Assembly (NCBI GenBank): GCA_907165065.1
Contig: OU015525.1
Span: forward strand, 49,087,537 to 49,151,536
DNA: 64,000 bases
Direction: 5' to 3'
Origin: Caprimulgus europaeus
Taxonomy: Eukaryota > Chordata > Aves > Caprimulgiformes > Caprimulgidae
The translations under genes were made by a program, and so were the position numbers. Shown here in pieces: positions 14,901 to 28,700 of the stretch. The notes beneath the pieces are model-generated. The model was not told the origin of the DNA. It searched no databases and was given only the letters and a program-made list of their open reading frames with translations. The number at the start of each line of letters is the position of its first letter. Position 1 is the stretch's first letter.

Positions 14901-14930
14901 CTTTTTTTTTTCTTTTTTTTTTTTTTTCTG
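14901..14930 (+). repeat. Poly-T tract
   Basis: About 28 pyrimidines, almost all T with one internal C, run directly into CTGCCACAG. As a sequence it is a simple repeat. It also makes a textbook pyrimidine tract in front of an AG (14935-14936); see findings. Confidence 0.85.
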
Positions 14931-15778
14931 CCACAGTAAAAGCCAGAGAAGAGCTTTTGCTTTGGAGATGGTACAGAGTAGTTCAAAAAATGTCCTGCAA
15001 GCCAGATCTAGTCCACAGCATGATTCTGCCTGGATTACCAATTTTTTGAAGTGACCCTGTGTTGGGACTGTAGCTCGGCAGGAACAGCTGTTACCGGCTC
15101 CTCCTGATGGTCAGGATGCTCCTGGTGCACCCTTCTCTCCCCAGCTCTTTGCTCCTCAAGCTGCCACTGTGTCTGTGTTGGAGGTGAGGGCTCCTGTCCC
15201 ATGGCTCTGGAGCGTGACCCAAGGAGGTGACTCAAAACTGGCATCTGGCCTAGTGCAATTAAATGGTTGGACCAAATGGGTAATACCTTATTCCAAGATG
15301 ACTATTTGCTTTTTTCCACAGGGGAGTCTTCCATTTTATCTCCTTTTTTTTCTCTGTCTTCATGTGGCATGTGGGGTATCAGGGGGTTTGGATGTTGCAG
15401 TTTCATTAACTAACTGGAGACATTACAATACATGATATTTTCATTTGGTCTGCTGTGAACCGTGCTTGCTTATGGGAGGTCTGCAGTATATTTGCAGGCA
15501 TGTAACATACATCTTCAGTAGACATGTTTTAGAGGAGTAAAACTGGCTGTAACTCAACACATACAAGACTGAGGAAAACAGGGCGGGGAACATTAGGACA
15601 ATACGCCTTGAGAGGCTCTCTTCTTAATGGGCATGAAATAAAGAAGCAGGAAGTGTTCTGGGATGTGGAGAGACACATTTTCAGGCTAGTACAGGATACA
15701 AGTCAGGATTGTTATTGACCAACATCTTAACGTTCCTTCCCCAGCAAGAAGGGCCTTAGTTCTACATCCTCGTGATGA

Positions 15779-16430
15779 ATTTCCAGCTTATTTGAACAGT
15801 TTGCTTATTTATCTTGGACAGAGACCATACTGCAGTCATCTGGGCTAGACTACTGTAATGTGCTCCAAATTGTTTCCCTTGAAATTGATCTGGAGCCTCT
15901 TTGGGGTGGAAAGCTGCTATATGAAAAAATACAGCCCCATCCATGTAGCTGTTCAGATTTTAATCCCCTGGATCTTGGGCAGCAGCCTTGCACTCCATGT
16001 CCCTGTCTGGCAGTTGCTCGCAGTTGGACACAGTCGACTTTCTCTCCCTGGGCTGAGTCAGGCGCGGGCCGAAGGCAAGTCTTTCTTGTCCTCGGTTGTG
16101 GAGCTCCCTGCCAGAGCCCCTTGCTGGCTGCCTTTAAGGCAAGCTGCAAGCCCTGTTTATTTCAGTTGGCCTATCCATGACTGTTTTATGGGCTCCCTAC
16201 CTTTGTTTTTGCATCTGCTCCCCTTTTGTTTTTCTCTTTCCTCTAACTAGTCAGGAATTGAATCTTTTGGGGCTGGCAGGTCCCTTTTGAATTCTGTGTG
16301 TATAGCATATTGTAACATGCTATTAGATTTTTGCTTTCTACTTTTGCTGTTTTGCATTTGGCTCTTTATGCTACTTGGCTTGCAATTGGTGCTTTAGAAA
16401 AGATCAAATAAATATATAATTGTGTCAAGT
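15779..16430 (+). mobile_element. Decayed L2-clade LINE, ORF2 C-terminus plus 3' tail
   Basis: One forward frame stays open from 15779 to 16180 (about 133 codons). It carries two hallmarks of the L2-type ORF2 end: GLDYCNVL near 15842-15865, and LLAAFKASCKPCLFQLAYP near 16120-16180 (family pattern: S.LAAFK..LKT.LF). The interval between them is shorter than usual for the family, so an internal deletion is likely. After the stop comes an untranslated tail ending around 16395-16430 in GATCAAATAAATATATAA, resembling the short A-rich L2 terminus. The catalytic reverse-transcriptase core is absent. It could alternatively belong to a related LINE clade; CR1 is less likely because its C-terminus has different motifs. 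Confidence 0.6.
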
Positions 16431-16506
16431 CTTATTTTGTGTAAGAGGGTTCAATCCAGTATCCAAATATAGATGAGTGTGTTTGTGAGGAAACGTAGTA
16501 CTGACA

Positions 16507-16541
16507 GAATTAGAAAGAAAGCCCCAATTAGAAAGAAAGCT
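16507..16541 (+). repeat. Tandem duplication of an 18-bp unit
   Basis: AATTAGAAAGAAAGC occurs twice with an 18-bp period, just downstream of the L2-like remnant. It is a small local duplication. Confidence 0.75.
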
Positions 16542-19500
16542 GATTCCATGCTGTTTGCAATGCCATGTTTTCTTTAAGAGAAAACTTCCACTGTAATTAG
16601 CAAGAAAGTGCAGCCTACCGGCCAATGCATTACCTAACACAGAGCCTGCTATTCAGTCTTAGAAACAGATCGTGCTTTTATATGCTCCTCTGGAGACTGA
16701 CGATACTGTGAAGTCCAGTATCAGCAAAACAGAAGTCTAAACACAAGCAGAGTCAGGAAATCTTATACAATAGATGATAAATAGTGATTTGGTTCTCTGA
16801 CCACTTCAGGAGGAAGTGTGTAAATGTAATCGTGGAATACAATGGCCTGGGCTTCAAATACTAGAAATAAAGTGTCTATTTTCCATCCTGTATCAAATGA
16901 TTCAACTGTTATATGCATACCCGAACCCATATAGATGGTGTTATGATTTGTGTTATGCTGGCTGCCAAGGGATCGACAGAAGTTCAGGTCTTTGTTCTAG
17001 AAACTGCATAGGAATCAGCAAAAAGTTGTGCTTTACCTCACATTGAGATATGTCTGATAACATTAATCAGGGGAATGAAACAAACAAATAGGAGGAAGTA
17101 GCAGCCAAGTGCTGTACAAAATGCAAGGGTCTTAGTTCAAATACTGTCATCTGAAAATGGTTTATGGACACTAAAACAGAGGAGTGAACCCAGGGGTAAG
17201 GTCATGCCACTTTGCTGAGCATTGGGAATCCAGGAAGTTACATATCATCCATCTAAGGAAGTTCCAGTTGTAAAATACTATAAAAACCCAAGACATTTAG
17301 GGCAGGTTGGTCCTGCAAAACAGTAAAATTAATAATCACTTGACTAATCCACATTAATCAGTACAGCCTAGTAGCAAAATTATTAATCAGCTTGATGAAC
17401 TGAGCAATCTTGCGAAGAAATGAGCCTACTTGGAATTTTAAAAGTGATAAAAGATAGGGTGTAAACCAAAATGACTGGAAAAGATGTAAAATCTCCTCAA
17501 AACCAACATTATCTCTCATCTCACTGTTTCTATTTCATCCATCTCCAACAAGACCAAAAACTTGCATGCAGGCTGGTATTTGGAAAGCAAAGTATTCATT
17601 CTCTGTGTGTAAGAAAAATGAATCTCTCCTTCCCACATACAAAAACACAAGGATCAAAATAAAGATAAAGGTAGACATGTGAGAGGGGAAAGGAGAGCAA
17701 GTATTTGTTTCTTAATTGTGAAGAGGATTGTTGTTAGGCTTTTAAGAGTAAAATGAGTACAGAAACAGCATGCAACATTCCATCCTGAAATTCAAATGTG
17801 ATCAAAACACGTAGGATACATTGGAAGATGAGGTAAGAGTCTTTGAGGCCTCAGGAAGTCTTAGGTGATTCAAGGGAATAACCTGGTGTGTATAGCAGAG
17901 CCATCCCACTGAAGCAAAGAAAAACAAGGCAAAGGGTAGTAAACAAATTTCAACAGTGTATTTCAGTACTGGAAGTAATAAATAATAATTGTTGGTGGCA
18001 GCTGAGTGCTTCACTGACAAGAACAAGATGACAGTAACTAACTTGTCCCAGATGAAGAACAAAATCTATTTTTTGTAGATGGCTAATTGAAAACTTGTGA
18101 ACATCAACGATTATAGAATACATAGAAGGGTCTTTTTGTTAGCTATTAATGATATTTCCACTCTGTCAAAATGTATATGGACTTTACATTCCCTTCAAGG
18201 AGCAGCACGACACTCTTCTGTCTTCCAATGCTTGTGCCTATTGTGGCTCTCCAGGCTGGAAATGTTCAGAATCTGAGGAAAAGGTGGCAGTGGTTCTGCC
18301 AAGGAAGGACTACCACTTTCTAGAGCAGGTTGATGACACAGGCTATTGAGTCCTTACAGAGAATTGTTTGTCTTCTGGTTTTAGATGACTTTAATTCCTC
18401 CAAATTGCTCCTTGAATAATAGGAAAAAGGCAATTTGAATTTCAGTGACAGATTGGACATAACAGGTTGCAACTATTAGGTCTAATTTTACCATACTGAG
18501 AAATAAAATTGCCTAAACATAAACATCGATCACTGATGCAGTAAATTAATTTGTACAGAAAAAGTAGTTTAACTGCAGTGCACATTAAACATAGAAAATT
18601 TTCAAAATTACAGCTCTCTGAATTAATTTGTACACTTGTTTACTTGTTAAAAGCAAAGCGTAACTTCTTTTTCTTTTTTTTCCTCCTCTTTGTGACTTCA
18701 AATTGTGAAAAGCGAGGACAGTCATTGATTGTCCAAAAAAGGCAGATAGAGCTCTGCAGCTGTGGGTGTAACTGAAGTTCTTGCGTTTTTTTGTTTCTGA
18801 GCAGGTTAATAGAATTTCTAGAAATCCCTTTGAAATATTGTTTCTTTCTAGCAAGCAAATTCAGCATTTTAATAGGCTTGAATTATATTTTGTTAAGAAT
18901 TGGTGGTGTGAAGTAATTAAAAAATTTCGCGATTTGGTTCAGCAATGAGTTTACATTCAAATGTGTCCTCAGGCTTATTTAAACTGTTGAAATCTTCCAA
19001 ACTGTTTCATAAAAAATGTCATATGTATCTTCTTCCTTCTACTACCATCTCTTTTCAAAAAATCTGCACATACGAATATCCCACATTTTAATATGGTATC
19101 TAGAGACTTAACATAATTGCTGGCCAACTTTTCTTCATTCTGGCAATTGCTATTTTTAATACGTTTATTGTTTTATAAAATTAAAAAGAACATGCCTTTC
19201 TTATTTTAAGCCACAGCTATAATGTTACTGATGATATACAATCACAAGCGTGTATATAAGCTGTGTAAAGGTTGCCTTAGTCACAGTGGAACAGGATCTG
19301 CCAATGTGGCTTATTTTGATGGTATCTGGTGTCTACTGTTTTCAAGGACAGTAGTTCGATTCAAACACAATTCTGATAAGTGGCAGGTTTTCATGTCTTT
19401 AATGCCCTGACAAGGGCATCACTCTCAAGAGAGGGAGGTGAAACCATTTGGATGAGAATTTCTTCCCCTCTCCTTTGTGCTGACACACCAAGATAATGGA

Positions 19501-20517
19501 CAATTAATAGCGAACCTTCTCTGCAGGGAAAGTCTAGGGTTATCACTAATATAAAAGTGCTCATGAAGTGTTTGGACACAAAAGGGAGAGAAAAAATAAA
19601 CATAAAAAAGTAGAAAGGCTTAATGTTCAGTCACATGGGTTTTTTTTCACCTGAAATTATGGTGAATGATTTTTTCAGTAGCAGCAACTGTAACTTTTTA
19701 GACCTGGTGCACTGCTCATGACATCAGGCAAAGTGCAAGAGGAATCTTGCCATTTGTATCTTTTTTTGTGGTAAGCGGGAAAGCTGGCTTGTGCGTTTCC
19801 TGGAGATGCCAGTTAGCAGGGCTGACTGCTCTTAGCTACTAATCATGTCATGCTGTAATGTTTACCCTGGTAGGATTTGGAGGACAGGTCTAAATAAACT
19901 GGTTCTTCATCTTATCTTCTGATCCAAGATCAGGCTTGCAGGGTGCTCTTTAGGCTCACCTTTGGTCTCATTGCTTCCGTTTAGACCGTATGTGGCACTG
20001 CTTTCCTTCTCTGGCCCTCAGCCGTGTGCACTTCTCCTCGCTCTGGGGGAAGGCAGGTGTACAAATTGTGAGTCTGTGCAGCCCTCAGTTTTTACCTTGC
20101 TGTGCGATCCCAGCAACACGTGGATGCTCTCAGAACGGTCCATCCGCCCCTGAGGTCACCTGGAGAAGGAACTGCCGGAGGTCAGCAGAGCACTGCTCAC
20201 ACTTACAAGTGACAGGCAGACTGCCTTGGGGATTATTGCAGTGGCTGTACCTGTGCACCAGATTTCGCAACCGATGATGTGATTGTGTGCCTCTGTTGTC
20301 CAAGTAAACAGAGAAAAGACATACAGTGTTTCCTGAAGTTAGACAAACCAAAGATTAGTCTAAACAGAGAGTGGAACAGGTTAACTGATCTTTCTCTACC
20401 TTAAGCTTTCGTTTGTCCCCGGCAGCACTGAGCTGTCAATAGAGTGTACAGCTACTGATAAGTATGGGTTCTCCTCAGCCTGGAGAGATCTGTCTGATAA
20501 GATAAAATGGCCTTAAA

Positions 20518-20533
20518 AGAGAGAGAGAGAAAG
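20518..20533 (+). repeat. (GA)n microsatellite
   Basis: A short perfect run of GA dinucleotides. Confidence 0.8.
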
Positions 20534-23500
20534 TACGTTAACTGCTTTGACTGCAAAATACCCCCTGGTAGCCAGAGATAAGACACCTTGAGCTGCTCAG
20601 AAGACCTTAGACAGGATGTAAATGAAGCCAATAAAAAAAAAAAAATCATTTCAAATCCAGCCACTATTCTGCTCTACTCTTATTTCCAGCCCTGACAGCA
20701 GAAGGCTTAATTTACTGTATTTCACACCAGGCTTCCATTCTATACTGAGGAAGCTACAAAGGGTTGTTTTAGATACAGGCTTTAACAAAGCTGAGATCTC
20801 TCTATTTCTGGAGAGGCCTGTATTTCAGACAGTTAATCATGAATTTCAGCAGGCTTTGGTGAATGGAAATTATACAGAAGAGAAGGAAGATGCTGCCTTT
20901 TGGAAATAATTTCCCCATCTTTTTTATAATTAAATAACCCAAATAAACCTGTATTATCATGAGAGGACTGGATGAAGCATATATATTTTGAATGCAAGTC
21001 TTACCTTGCAAAATTCCACATAGAGGAACTGATGTTCTGAAAGACAGAAAGATGACAGGTGTGACAGTTTACGGGTCACAGCTTCATAGCAGGATTTGGT
21101 CTTCTGACCATTTTGAACTAGGAAATTCATTACGACCCCTTAGAAGCTAGACTGCTTGTAAATTAGTGGAAGCCACACACACCTACCAGCCTGTGCTTGT
21201 CCCATGTCATAAACACCCACATGTGTTCCCATCGAGTAACCTGGGGAAATGAGGGTCAGGGAGAAAGGGCTGTATTGTCTTGCATGGCATTTTGGCTACA
21301 GTGAAAAGGTTGCTGAGACATGCTGCCCCCAGTGTGACAGTGCTGCATTAGCCTGGGTGTGTGCATTTCTCTGCCATTCTGAGCACTGTCTTAGTTTAAA
21401 ACCCAAGGTTACCTTTGCTTGGGGACATAATTTCTAACAGCTGTGCAGCACATCTTGTGCTAACAGCCTGTTCTAAAAAAAGGAAGACTGAAATGGTATG
21501 TAGATAGACTATAGAAAGCTAAACAGAAATGGTTGTCCAAAAGCTACCTCTCTGGGTTCACCCTAGTTTGCTAGGTACCTCTTCTTTTTTGTGAAAAGTT
21601 TCTCAGGTACCTGTGATTTGGCAGTCTATGCAAACTACCCCAGTGTGAGCATCTGGGACCCCATCACCTTTGATCAGCCTGCTGCATGGAGAGCATCATA
21701 CTAAGCCCAGGACACAGTGAGCACTTTCAGCAGAAAGTGCTGTGTTCCTGTCTGCCCTGTGTAGGAGCCAGGTAGGTAGAGTACTAAATCGCATGAGGCC
21801 TTGATTCAGTTCCCTCAGCTTCCTGAGAGGATTCAAAGCCACGTTTCCTGCCTCCGAGCAGAGGGTCTTCAGTTGTGCCAAGGTCTCTTCCCATGGAAGC
21901 TGGGCTTGCTGGAGCAAAGAGTGCCCTATTCATAGGGCTGGTAGGAGCACATTTGAGAAGGAACTGTTAACCTACTGAGAAGGACACTCATTTAGTCCAG
22001 GGTTTCTTGCAGTCTGGAACTTGTGCTTGGGTTTATTTTTATTTTTATCCAGTGCCTCTTTAATGTATAAAGAGCCCAGTACTCCCCTCTCACAGCTGAG
22101 TGCCCAAGCTGCGAGGTTGCAGACCTTTTCCTGGTCCCCTCTAGAGCCCCATGAATCCTGCTTTCTTTGCTTCTTAGGCTCCTGGAGACACCTAAGTCCC
22201 TCTGCAGATCTAGGTCCAGGAGTTTTCACCTGTGTAAATAAGACCGCCACCACATCTCTGTCATTCTAAGAAATAAGCAGTTCTGTGTTTATTTACTGTA
22301 TTTAATTCTAGCACACTGTAAAATAACAGTGATATGTTTTTGAAAGCATTAACTGCCTGCACTGCTTTCACTTGATCTTAATTTCCTTTTACTTTCCATT
22401 TCCTATAAAAGATTTTGCAATGTCTTTGCCTGGGTTTCTTTCAGATGCAATTATTTACTCCCTTCTTTCTCCCCACCCTATATCCCTTTCTCTCGGTTCT
22501 CCGCACATTGCCTTCCTTCTTTTCTTTGTCCTAGTTTAGCCCCCTCCAAAGTGCATCTTGATGCTGATGTTCTGGTCTAGAGGCAATGGAGCAATGAATT
22601 GGGGTGATTGAAATGTAGGCACAGGTGGGAGGGACAGGCATACATGATTAAAAAAAAGGGACAAGGCGGCCGAGTGTGAGGTACACCCGCAGCAATCCCT
22701 GCAGACCTTCATGATTAAACTCTAGATTAACTGAAAGAAGGGCGATATTCAAATGAGGACCCAAGGTGGTGCTTGGCATCTCACGGGTTTCTGCCTGCAA
22801 ATCCTGCCCAGGGGCTCCATCTTTTGTTTGAGCCTCCAGTGAGGGAGGTTTTGACAGCCTGCCCTTCTCCCCATGGGGTCTGGGGGCTGTGTGGGAATGG
22901 GGACTCGGAAGGCAGCTGCGAAGCAGGGTCTTCTTCAGCTCCCAGGGTCTGAGCCTTTGGACTGCTTGGTTTTGGGAAGGAAAGAGAAAGAACAATGCTT
23001 CTCTGACTCCAATCATACTTATTGTGACTTGTAAAAGAAAGAAGCAGTCAACTCATTTTATTACCTGTATGCTGCTGGAAAGTTACCTTTATGACTGGGA
23101 CTGTGTTATAGAGGCTGCTGTCTCTGAGGCTTCTGTACATTTCCACAGCTTTCAAAAGGAGCTGCAGCGTGGGGGAAAATTGGAGGGAGAGTTTCTGGTC
23201 CTATTCATGGTGTTGCCTGGGGAGAGCACGACCCAGTGAAGGCAGAATGCAGAGGAAAGGACTGGAATCCAGTGAGGAACCTGAACTGTTGTCCCCTAGT
23301 CATTTGCTGTTCTTAAAAAGCAGTACAAATACTGTTATCAGCACAACAAAATTATAATTATTATTTTCTAGCAAAGACCTGATTGACTGGATGACTACTT
23401 TTAGTACTGAGGTTGTTAATATACAGGTTCTTAGGAGATCATTATTATGTGCAAGTTTGCTAGAGTATTTGAATGGGTTTTTTGCTCTCCCATTATCTTG

Positions 23501-25609
23501 ATTCTAAATGTAATTATTCTCAGGGTGATTTTTTCTGACCCTAGCTTCAGATGGAACAAGGCTGGTGGTCTCTGACTCATACCATACAAACAAACAAAAA
23601 CAACTACTAAAAGAAATAGCAACTTAACAGCAGAAGAAATGTGTTTGTCACATTTAAGCAGTGGACAAATGAGCTAATTTGAATCGCTTAGTGCTTGTAT
23701 AGTCACAACTAAACAATCCCTGTAAATTAATTGTGTGACATGTGATTCCCAATTATGTAAAGCAGTATAATAAGCTTTGAGGGTGGTGACTGTCATTAGT
23801 TATATGTACAGGACTGTGGAAAATTACTTTTTCTCTTTGCCTAGAGAGGGACAAAATACTGTTTTCCTCAAACAAGCAGAGGGTAGCTCTGTTTTCTTCT
23901 ATTTGCAAATTGGGTTTTGCATATGATTTGAAAGGTGGAGCAGAATGTGAACTGCTTACATTTTCTTTAATTTGGCTGTAGAAGATGGAATTCATTGGGC
24001 TTCGTCTGTTCAAATGAACTTTAAGCAACAATCAAGGAAAACATTTATGCTCCTCTCTTCATCTGTAATAGTAATATGTCTTGTGAAGAAGACATAATGG
24101 AACTGGAGACCTTAGGTTACCTTAGGAGAGCAATACAGGAATGTTAACTACTTATGTAGGCATTAAAGGCATTTTATAAAAGCAAGCAGGTTTTTCCTGT
24201 GAGGTATTAAAGTGCCTTATTTGTTGTTTCTAGGAGTTGCCTTTCTTCTGGTTATGAAATTTAAAATGGGGAAACCTCCCTACCAGCTGTCTCAGTTCTG
24301 TTGGTCAGGAACCCCTGTATGTTTCTCCTCCGGTAATCTAACTGTTAATGCATTTAATTGGTGCTCCCAAAGCAGTTTTGAAATATTGATAGATTTTAAA
24401 AACATCTGTAAATTATAAATAATTTTTAAAGTTCACATTTCTCTTTTGAATGCCCATTACAGAGTATTAGTTTTCAAGCCATTTAATAAGTTATGAGACA
24501 AATGAGTGAGTTTAGTGTGGGGTCACTGATGTGAAAAAAATGTGATGGTTATATTAAAGTTGCAGCTTTTCCAAAACTGTGTACATTTCTATTGAAAGTA
24601 AATGGAGAATATTATGTAATAATGTATATTTTATTTAAAGTGACTGTAAAGGTTAGTACTATCTGTTAATTCTATTGAAAACTTCAAAAATGTAGTTTGT
24701 TTCAGTGACACGTACGTTAGGCCATCACTGAAGTCATGTTCATGCTTAAACACTGTCCTTTGATCTTCTAGTTATTTAGATATATTCAGCACACAGCACA
24801 ATATTGTTTTATTTCAGCAATGTCTAACCTCTTCATTTACTGTTTGTTCACACCTGCATATTCCCTTAAGATTCCTTATCTCATTTTCAAGGTAGCCCTG
24901 CAGACAATTAGTGGTGGTAATAATATAAAATGTGTCCAGCACTAAAACCTGAAACAGCCATTACAAGTAAACTATATGATATATAATAACCACTCCACTC
25001 AATTACCTGCACAAAAATGCAAGGATTTAAAACGGTGGAGCTCTATCATACATCCAGTTAACTGACCTACCTACCTGCTATTTAGACCTTCCTTTATTAA
25101 TTTAAATTCTACCTTGTAGCATGTTGTCTGGTAAATTAGCAGGGCTGGGTTTTTGTATGTATAGTCCATCCTTTCAATATGTGTGTACGAGCACATAGAT
25201 GTGTACACAGTGGTATATGAACTGGTCTTTGCCTGGTGGTGGGACAACACATAATGACTACAGAACAATTCAATGTGTACGTGTGCTTTCATAATCCATA
25301 TGCCTGTGATAGTACGTAGTCGATGTGTTTATGTGCTGCTGGCTGCTACACTTGTTTTGTTATCTTTAGTATCTATTGCCGTTGTTATAAATTTTGCACC
25401 TGTTAAAGAAGCCTTGCTATTTAGTACTTCAGATGGGGTTCTGGAGTTACGGTTAAGGGGGCAAAGTAGTGAGAATGTATCAGCAGGACCCGGAGCCGGG
25501 GGTGTCTATCCAGCCAAACTGCGGGGCTTTCTTTTTGGTCGGGTCCAGCAGCTTAAGCATTTTGCCAGCTCTGAGTTTCAGGGGGATAAGGGATTTTTCT
25601 TGCAGGGAT

Positions 25610-25775
25610 GGCTCAGACCTGGGAGATACAGGTTCTGTTTCCTTCTTTGCACAGATTACATTTGTGACCTGAGGCAAACCACTCCAGCTTGTCTTTGCCC
25701 CAGTTACTTGAGCAGCAAAATGGGGAAAATAGAAAACTGCTGCTTACAGGATATTGCAAATATTAATTTGTTCAT
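25610..25775 (+). mobile_element. MIR-like ancient SINE inside a chance open frame
   Basis: The stretch GTGACCTGAGGCAAACCACTC, followed by TCTTTGCCCCAGTTACTTGA and CAAAATGGGGAAAATAG, matches the MIR core 'tgtgaccttgggcaagtcactt...cagtttcc...aaaatgggga'. The preceding GGTTCTGTTTCCTTCTTTGC may be the end of the tRNA-derived part. It supplies the C-terminal third of the 181-codon frame at 25273-25818, which argues that the frame is fortuitous. Confidence 0.7.
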
Positions 25776-28700
25776 ATTTGTAAATTCTGTTCTATCAGAT
25801 AAACCTTATGTATTATGACACATAAAGGTTTGCTGACATTTGCTTTAGGAATGTGTCCATTTATCTAGTGGCAGCAAAAACATGTTTAAATCATACAGAA
25901 AAATAAGGCGTGATAAAGCAAGTGCCCTGAAGCATATTCCAGCCAAAGCATGTATATGTCATAAACCTTCCTGGTGACTAAGTAACATTTTTCCGAAGCG
26001 ATACTGTTAATTCAGTCAGCAGCACTAGGCATAAGATCACTTTTAAGACCTCTCTATTACTGGGGTTGGCACATGAGTGGCTGGCTGGTAACTCCACAGA
26101 GGTGCTTTTGTGCTCCAGCGCTTCCCCCTTCCTCCCTCCCCATTCGTGGGATAACTCCTTCTGGTATTACTTCACTTTTCTTTTAGTGAGCACTTTCCCC
26201 CATAAATATGACTGAACAGGTGTTACTCTGCTACTAACTGAGTTTCCAGCTGTCCTCCTCCAACACAGACCAGGCAAAATCTGTTGTTTCGTCCTATTAG
26301 ACAGACTAGAGAACTGTCAAGCCTGAGATGGAGGTCTTCCTCGCAGGATACGGTAGTTTTGTTGCCAGAAGATGGTCAGGAAGGCCTGGCTGGCTAACAA
26401 AGACAGTCCTTCAGCTGCTGGGTGTAGTTCCAGTTCTGCATCCCCTTTGGCAGCAGCACAGAGACTGCTGCAGTGTGGCCAGCCAGCAAAATTAGGAAAT
26501 AAGGACCTCTTTTATTTACTCAGGCTGCTGAATCATGGGCATTCCTGTCTGCTTGAAGAAAAGTCAGGCAGCTCTACTTTCCACTGGAAGTCTCAGGAGT
26601 GCTTGGTACTTTCATCTCCGAGTGTTCACACACTTGTTTTAATGTGCTTTATGGAAATGGTGAAACTCAGCAAGTACAGTTGGTGTAGAAAAACATCTGC
26701 ACTAACTATGCACACACATTTGCATCTTTAAATAGACTTTTAGGCCTCGTAGCCGATTTCCAGCAAAGTTTTTTTCATTGTGAGTGCTAGAGCTTTCTTA
26801 GAGTCAGCGAGTCTGAAGTGACTGGTTCCAAAAATTAAAAATTTACATGGACATGTTAAGTGCATCACATTGAAACTCAGAATACTTGCCATAACACAAA
26901 AAAAGCATTTACAGTAAGTAGCACTTTGTGGATCTGAAGGAAAGAAAAAATGATGATACAGAAAATATACTCTGAAACTCCATAAACCCTCTGTCGAATA
27001 CCCGGAGCCCTTGCTGCTCTCAGATAGATGTGCCCACACCTGGGAATTTGTATGTGTGCATCTGAATTTGGTCCAGAGTATTTTAAAACAGCTTGTTAAA
27101 ACATTAAAATTCAGTATTTGTAATGTTGACATAGCTTGGGGGGTAGGTGTCTGCAGATTTATATATCAGCAAACCGTTTGTATTTTCTGGGAGAGGGATC
27201 AGCAAAAAGGCGTTTGGAGTCCTTTACCACGACAGCGGGTCAAACTTTACCACCAACACAGAGCTGGCTCTGTGTGAAGTGCCCTGGGGAGAGCGGGAGC
27301 AGAGTCCTCACCCAGCGGGGACCTTCCGTTTAGCTCCTCTGCCACAGCTCAGCGTGCCCAGACCTGTGTGCCTAATGCCTGCGCACATGGAGTCGCCTCA
27401 GCACGTGGTAGCAAGTGGCGGATTGCTGCCAGTTTGAAGGATATGCTCTTCATGGTTGCATGTTAATTTTATGGGGCAGCATCTTTGTGGGGAAGGGTGG
27501 AGAGATGGCAGGACAGGCAGTGCCATCCCTCATGTCCTGCTGCAGCAGTAGTTACCCTCAGTCCAGGTTTTCCTCTTGATCGCTGTCCCCAGATCTGTTC
27601 CTAGACAGCCCTGAAGCTCACTGGGTGCCTTAGTTCATCACACACACTGTTCCAGTGTTCAGGTTGGAGTCTGCACAGCCAAAGTCACTGCAGCAAAACG
27701 TTTCCCCTGTTGCAGAAGAGAGGTTTCAAAAGTCCTTCTGCGGGTGGCTTTTGGCCGGCAGCCCCGGCTTTGGGAGTGCGTTGTGTGAGCACAGCCCCGG
27801 GGCCCTCCCAGAGCGTGACTGGCCACCGGTGCCCCTTCCGCACCGCACTGGGGGGAGCCAGGGAAACGGGTTTGCCTCATTGTTAGGCTCGTACTCAGGA
27901 AAATCCTGTTGTCCTCCACCATGCACGGTGCAGAGTTCCCCCTGCCTCACTGGTTCTTCTGTAGCTCTGAGAGACTGAGAGGTTTCAAGTTAAAAGGACA
28001 CAAGTTGGACTTTTAAGTGGTTTACTCTTCGTTTTGCACAAAGAGATTTACTCTGCAGAATTAGTATGGGCTCAGATTAAAAAATCCAACAGCACACAGA
28101 AACATGTATATCTGCTGGTTGGAAAATAAGAACTGGCTCTGTGCTGTGGTTGCACTATTGCCCCTCCACTTCCTTACCTTGTATAAAAGCTAAAGGAGAG
28201 ACCCCCAAAGCAACCAGGGAGAATTGGATGGGGGAAAGCAGCTGCCGTTGCTTATGCCGTGGTCACGCTCCATGCTTGATCCCGACCCGGCTGCCAGCCT
28301 GACAGCCCACTGGGATCCATGAGCCAGGGGGAATAGTTGTATAATAGGTAAAACCAAGCAGGCAGTGGCCACAAAAAGGAAGTGATTTACTACCATGTCA
28401 GTGATGGTACACTATTTATAACACTTACTATATATTCCTCTAAACATTTATACAATAATATATCATTTCTGTGTAGGATATACATTTTAATACTAAATTT
28501 GGTTACAAAATATGTTGCCTAGACAGTCACAGACTATTTTTCTTCACTCCATTGCTTGACATAAATTCTTGTTTATCTGCTGGCAGTGGTCATATGTCAG
28601 AAATATATTTGATTTTTAAAGGACAAAAGGTTTTTCCACTTAAAAAGCCTGGCTGAAAATGTTAAATTAAATAAAATTTTAAAATATAGCAAAAATTAAC

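Noticed and set aside
14901..14930. Poly-T as the tail of a processed pseudogene inserted on the minus strand
   Set aside because: The sequence to its left, which would be the retrocopy 3' end in that orientation, shows no AATAAA-tail spacing, no open frame and no target duplication.
25273..25818. 181-codon frame with a hydrophobic, transmembrane-like N-terminus
   Set aside because: Its C-terminal third is a MIR-like SINE, no homologous protein is recognisable, and it lies in an intron without splice or promoter evidence.
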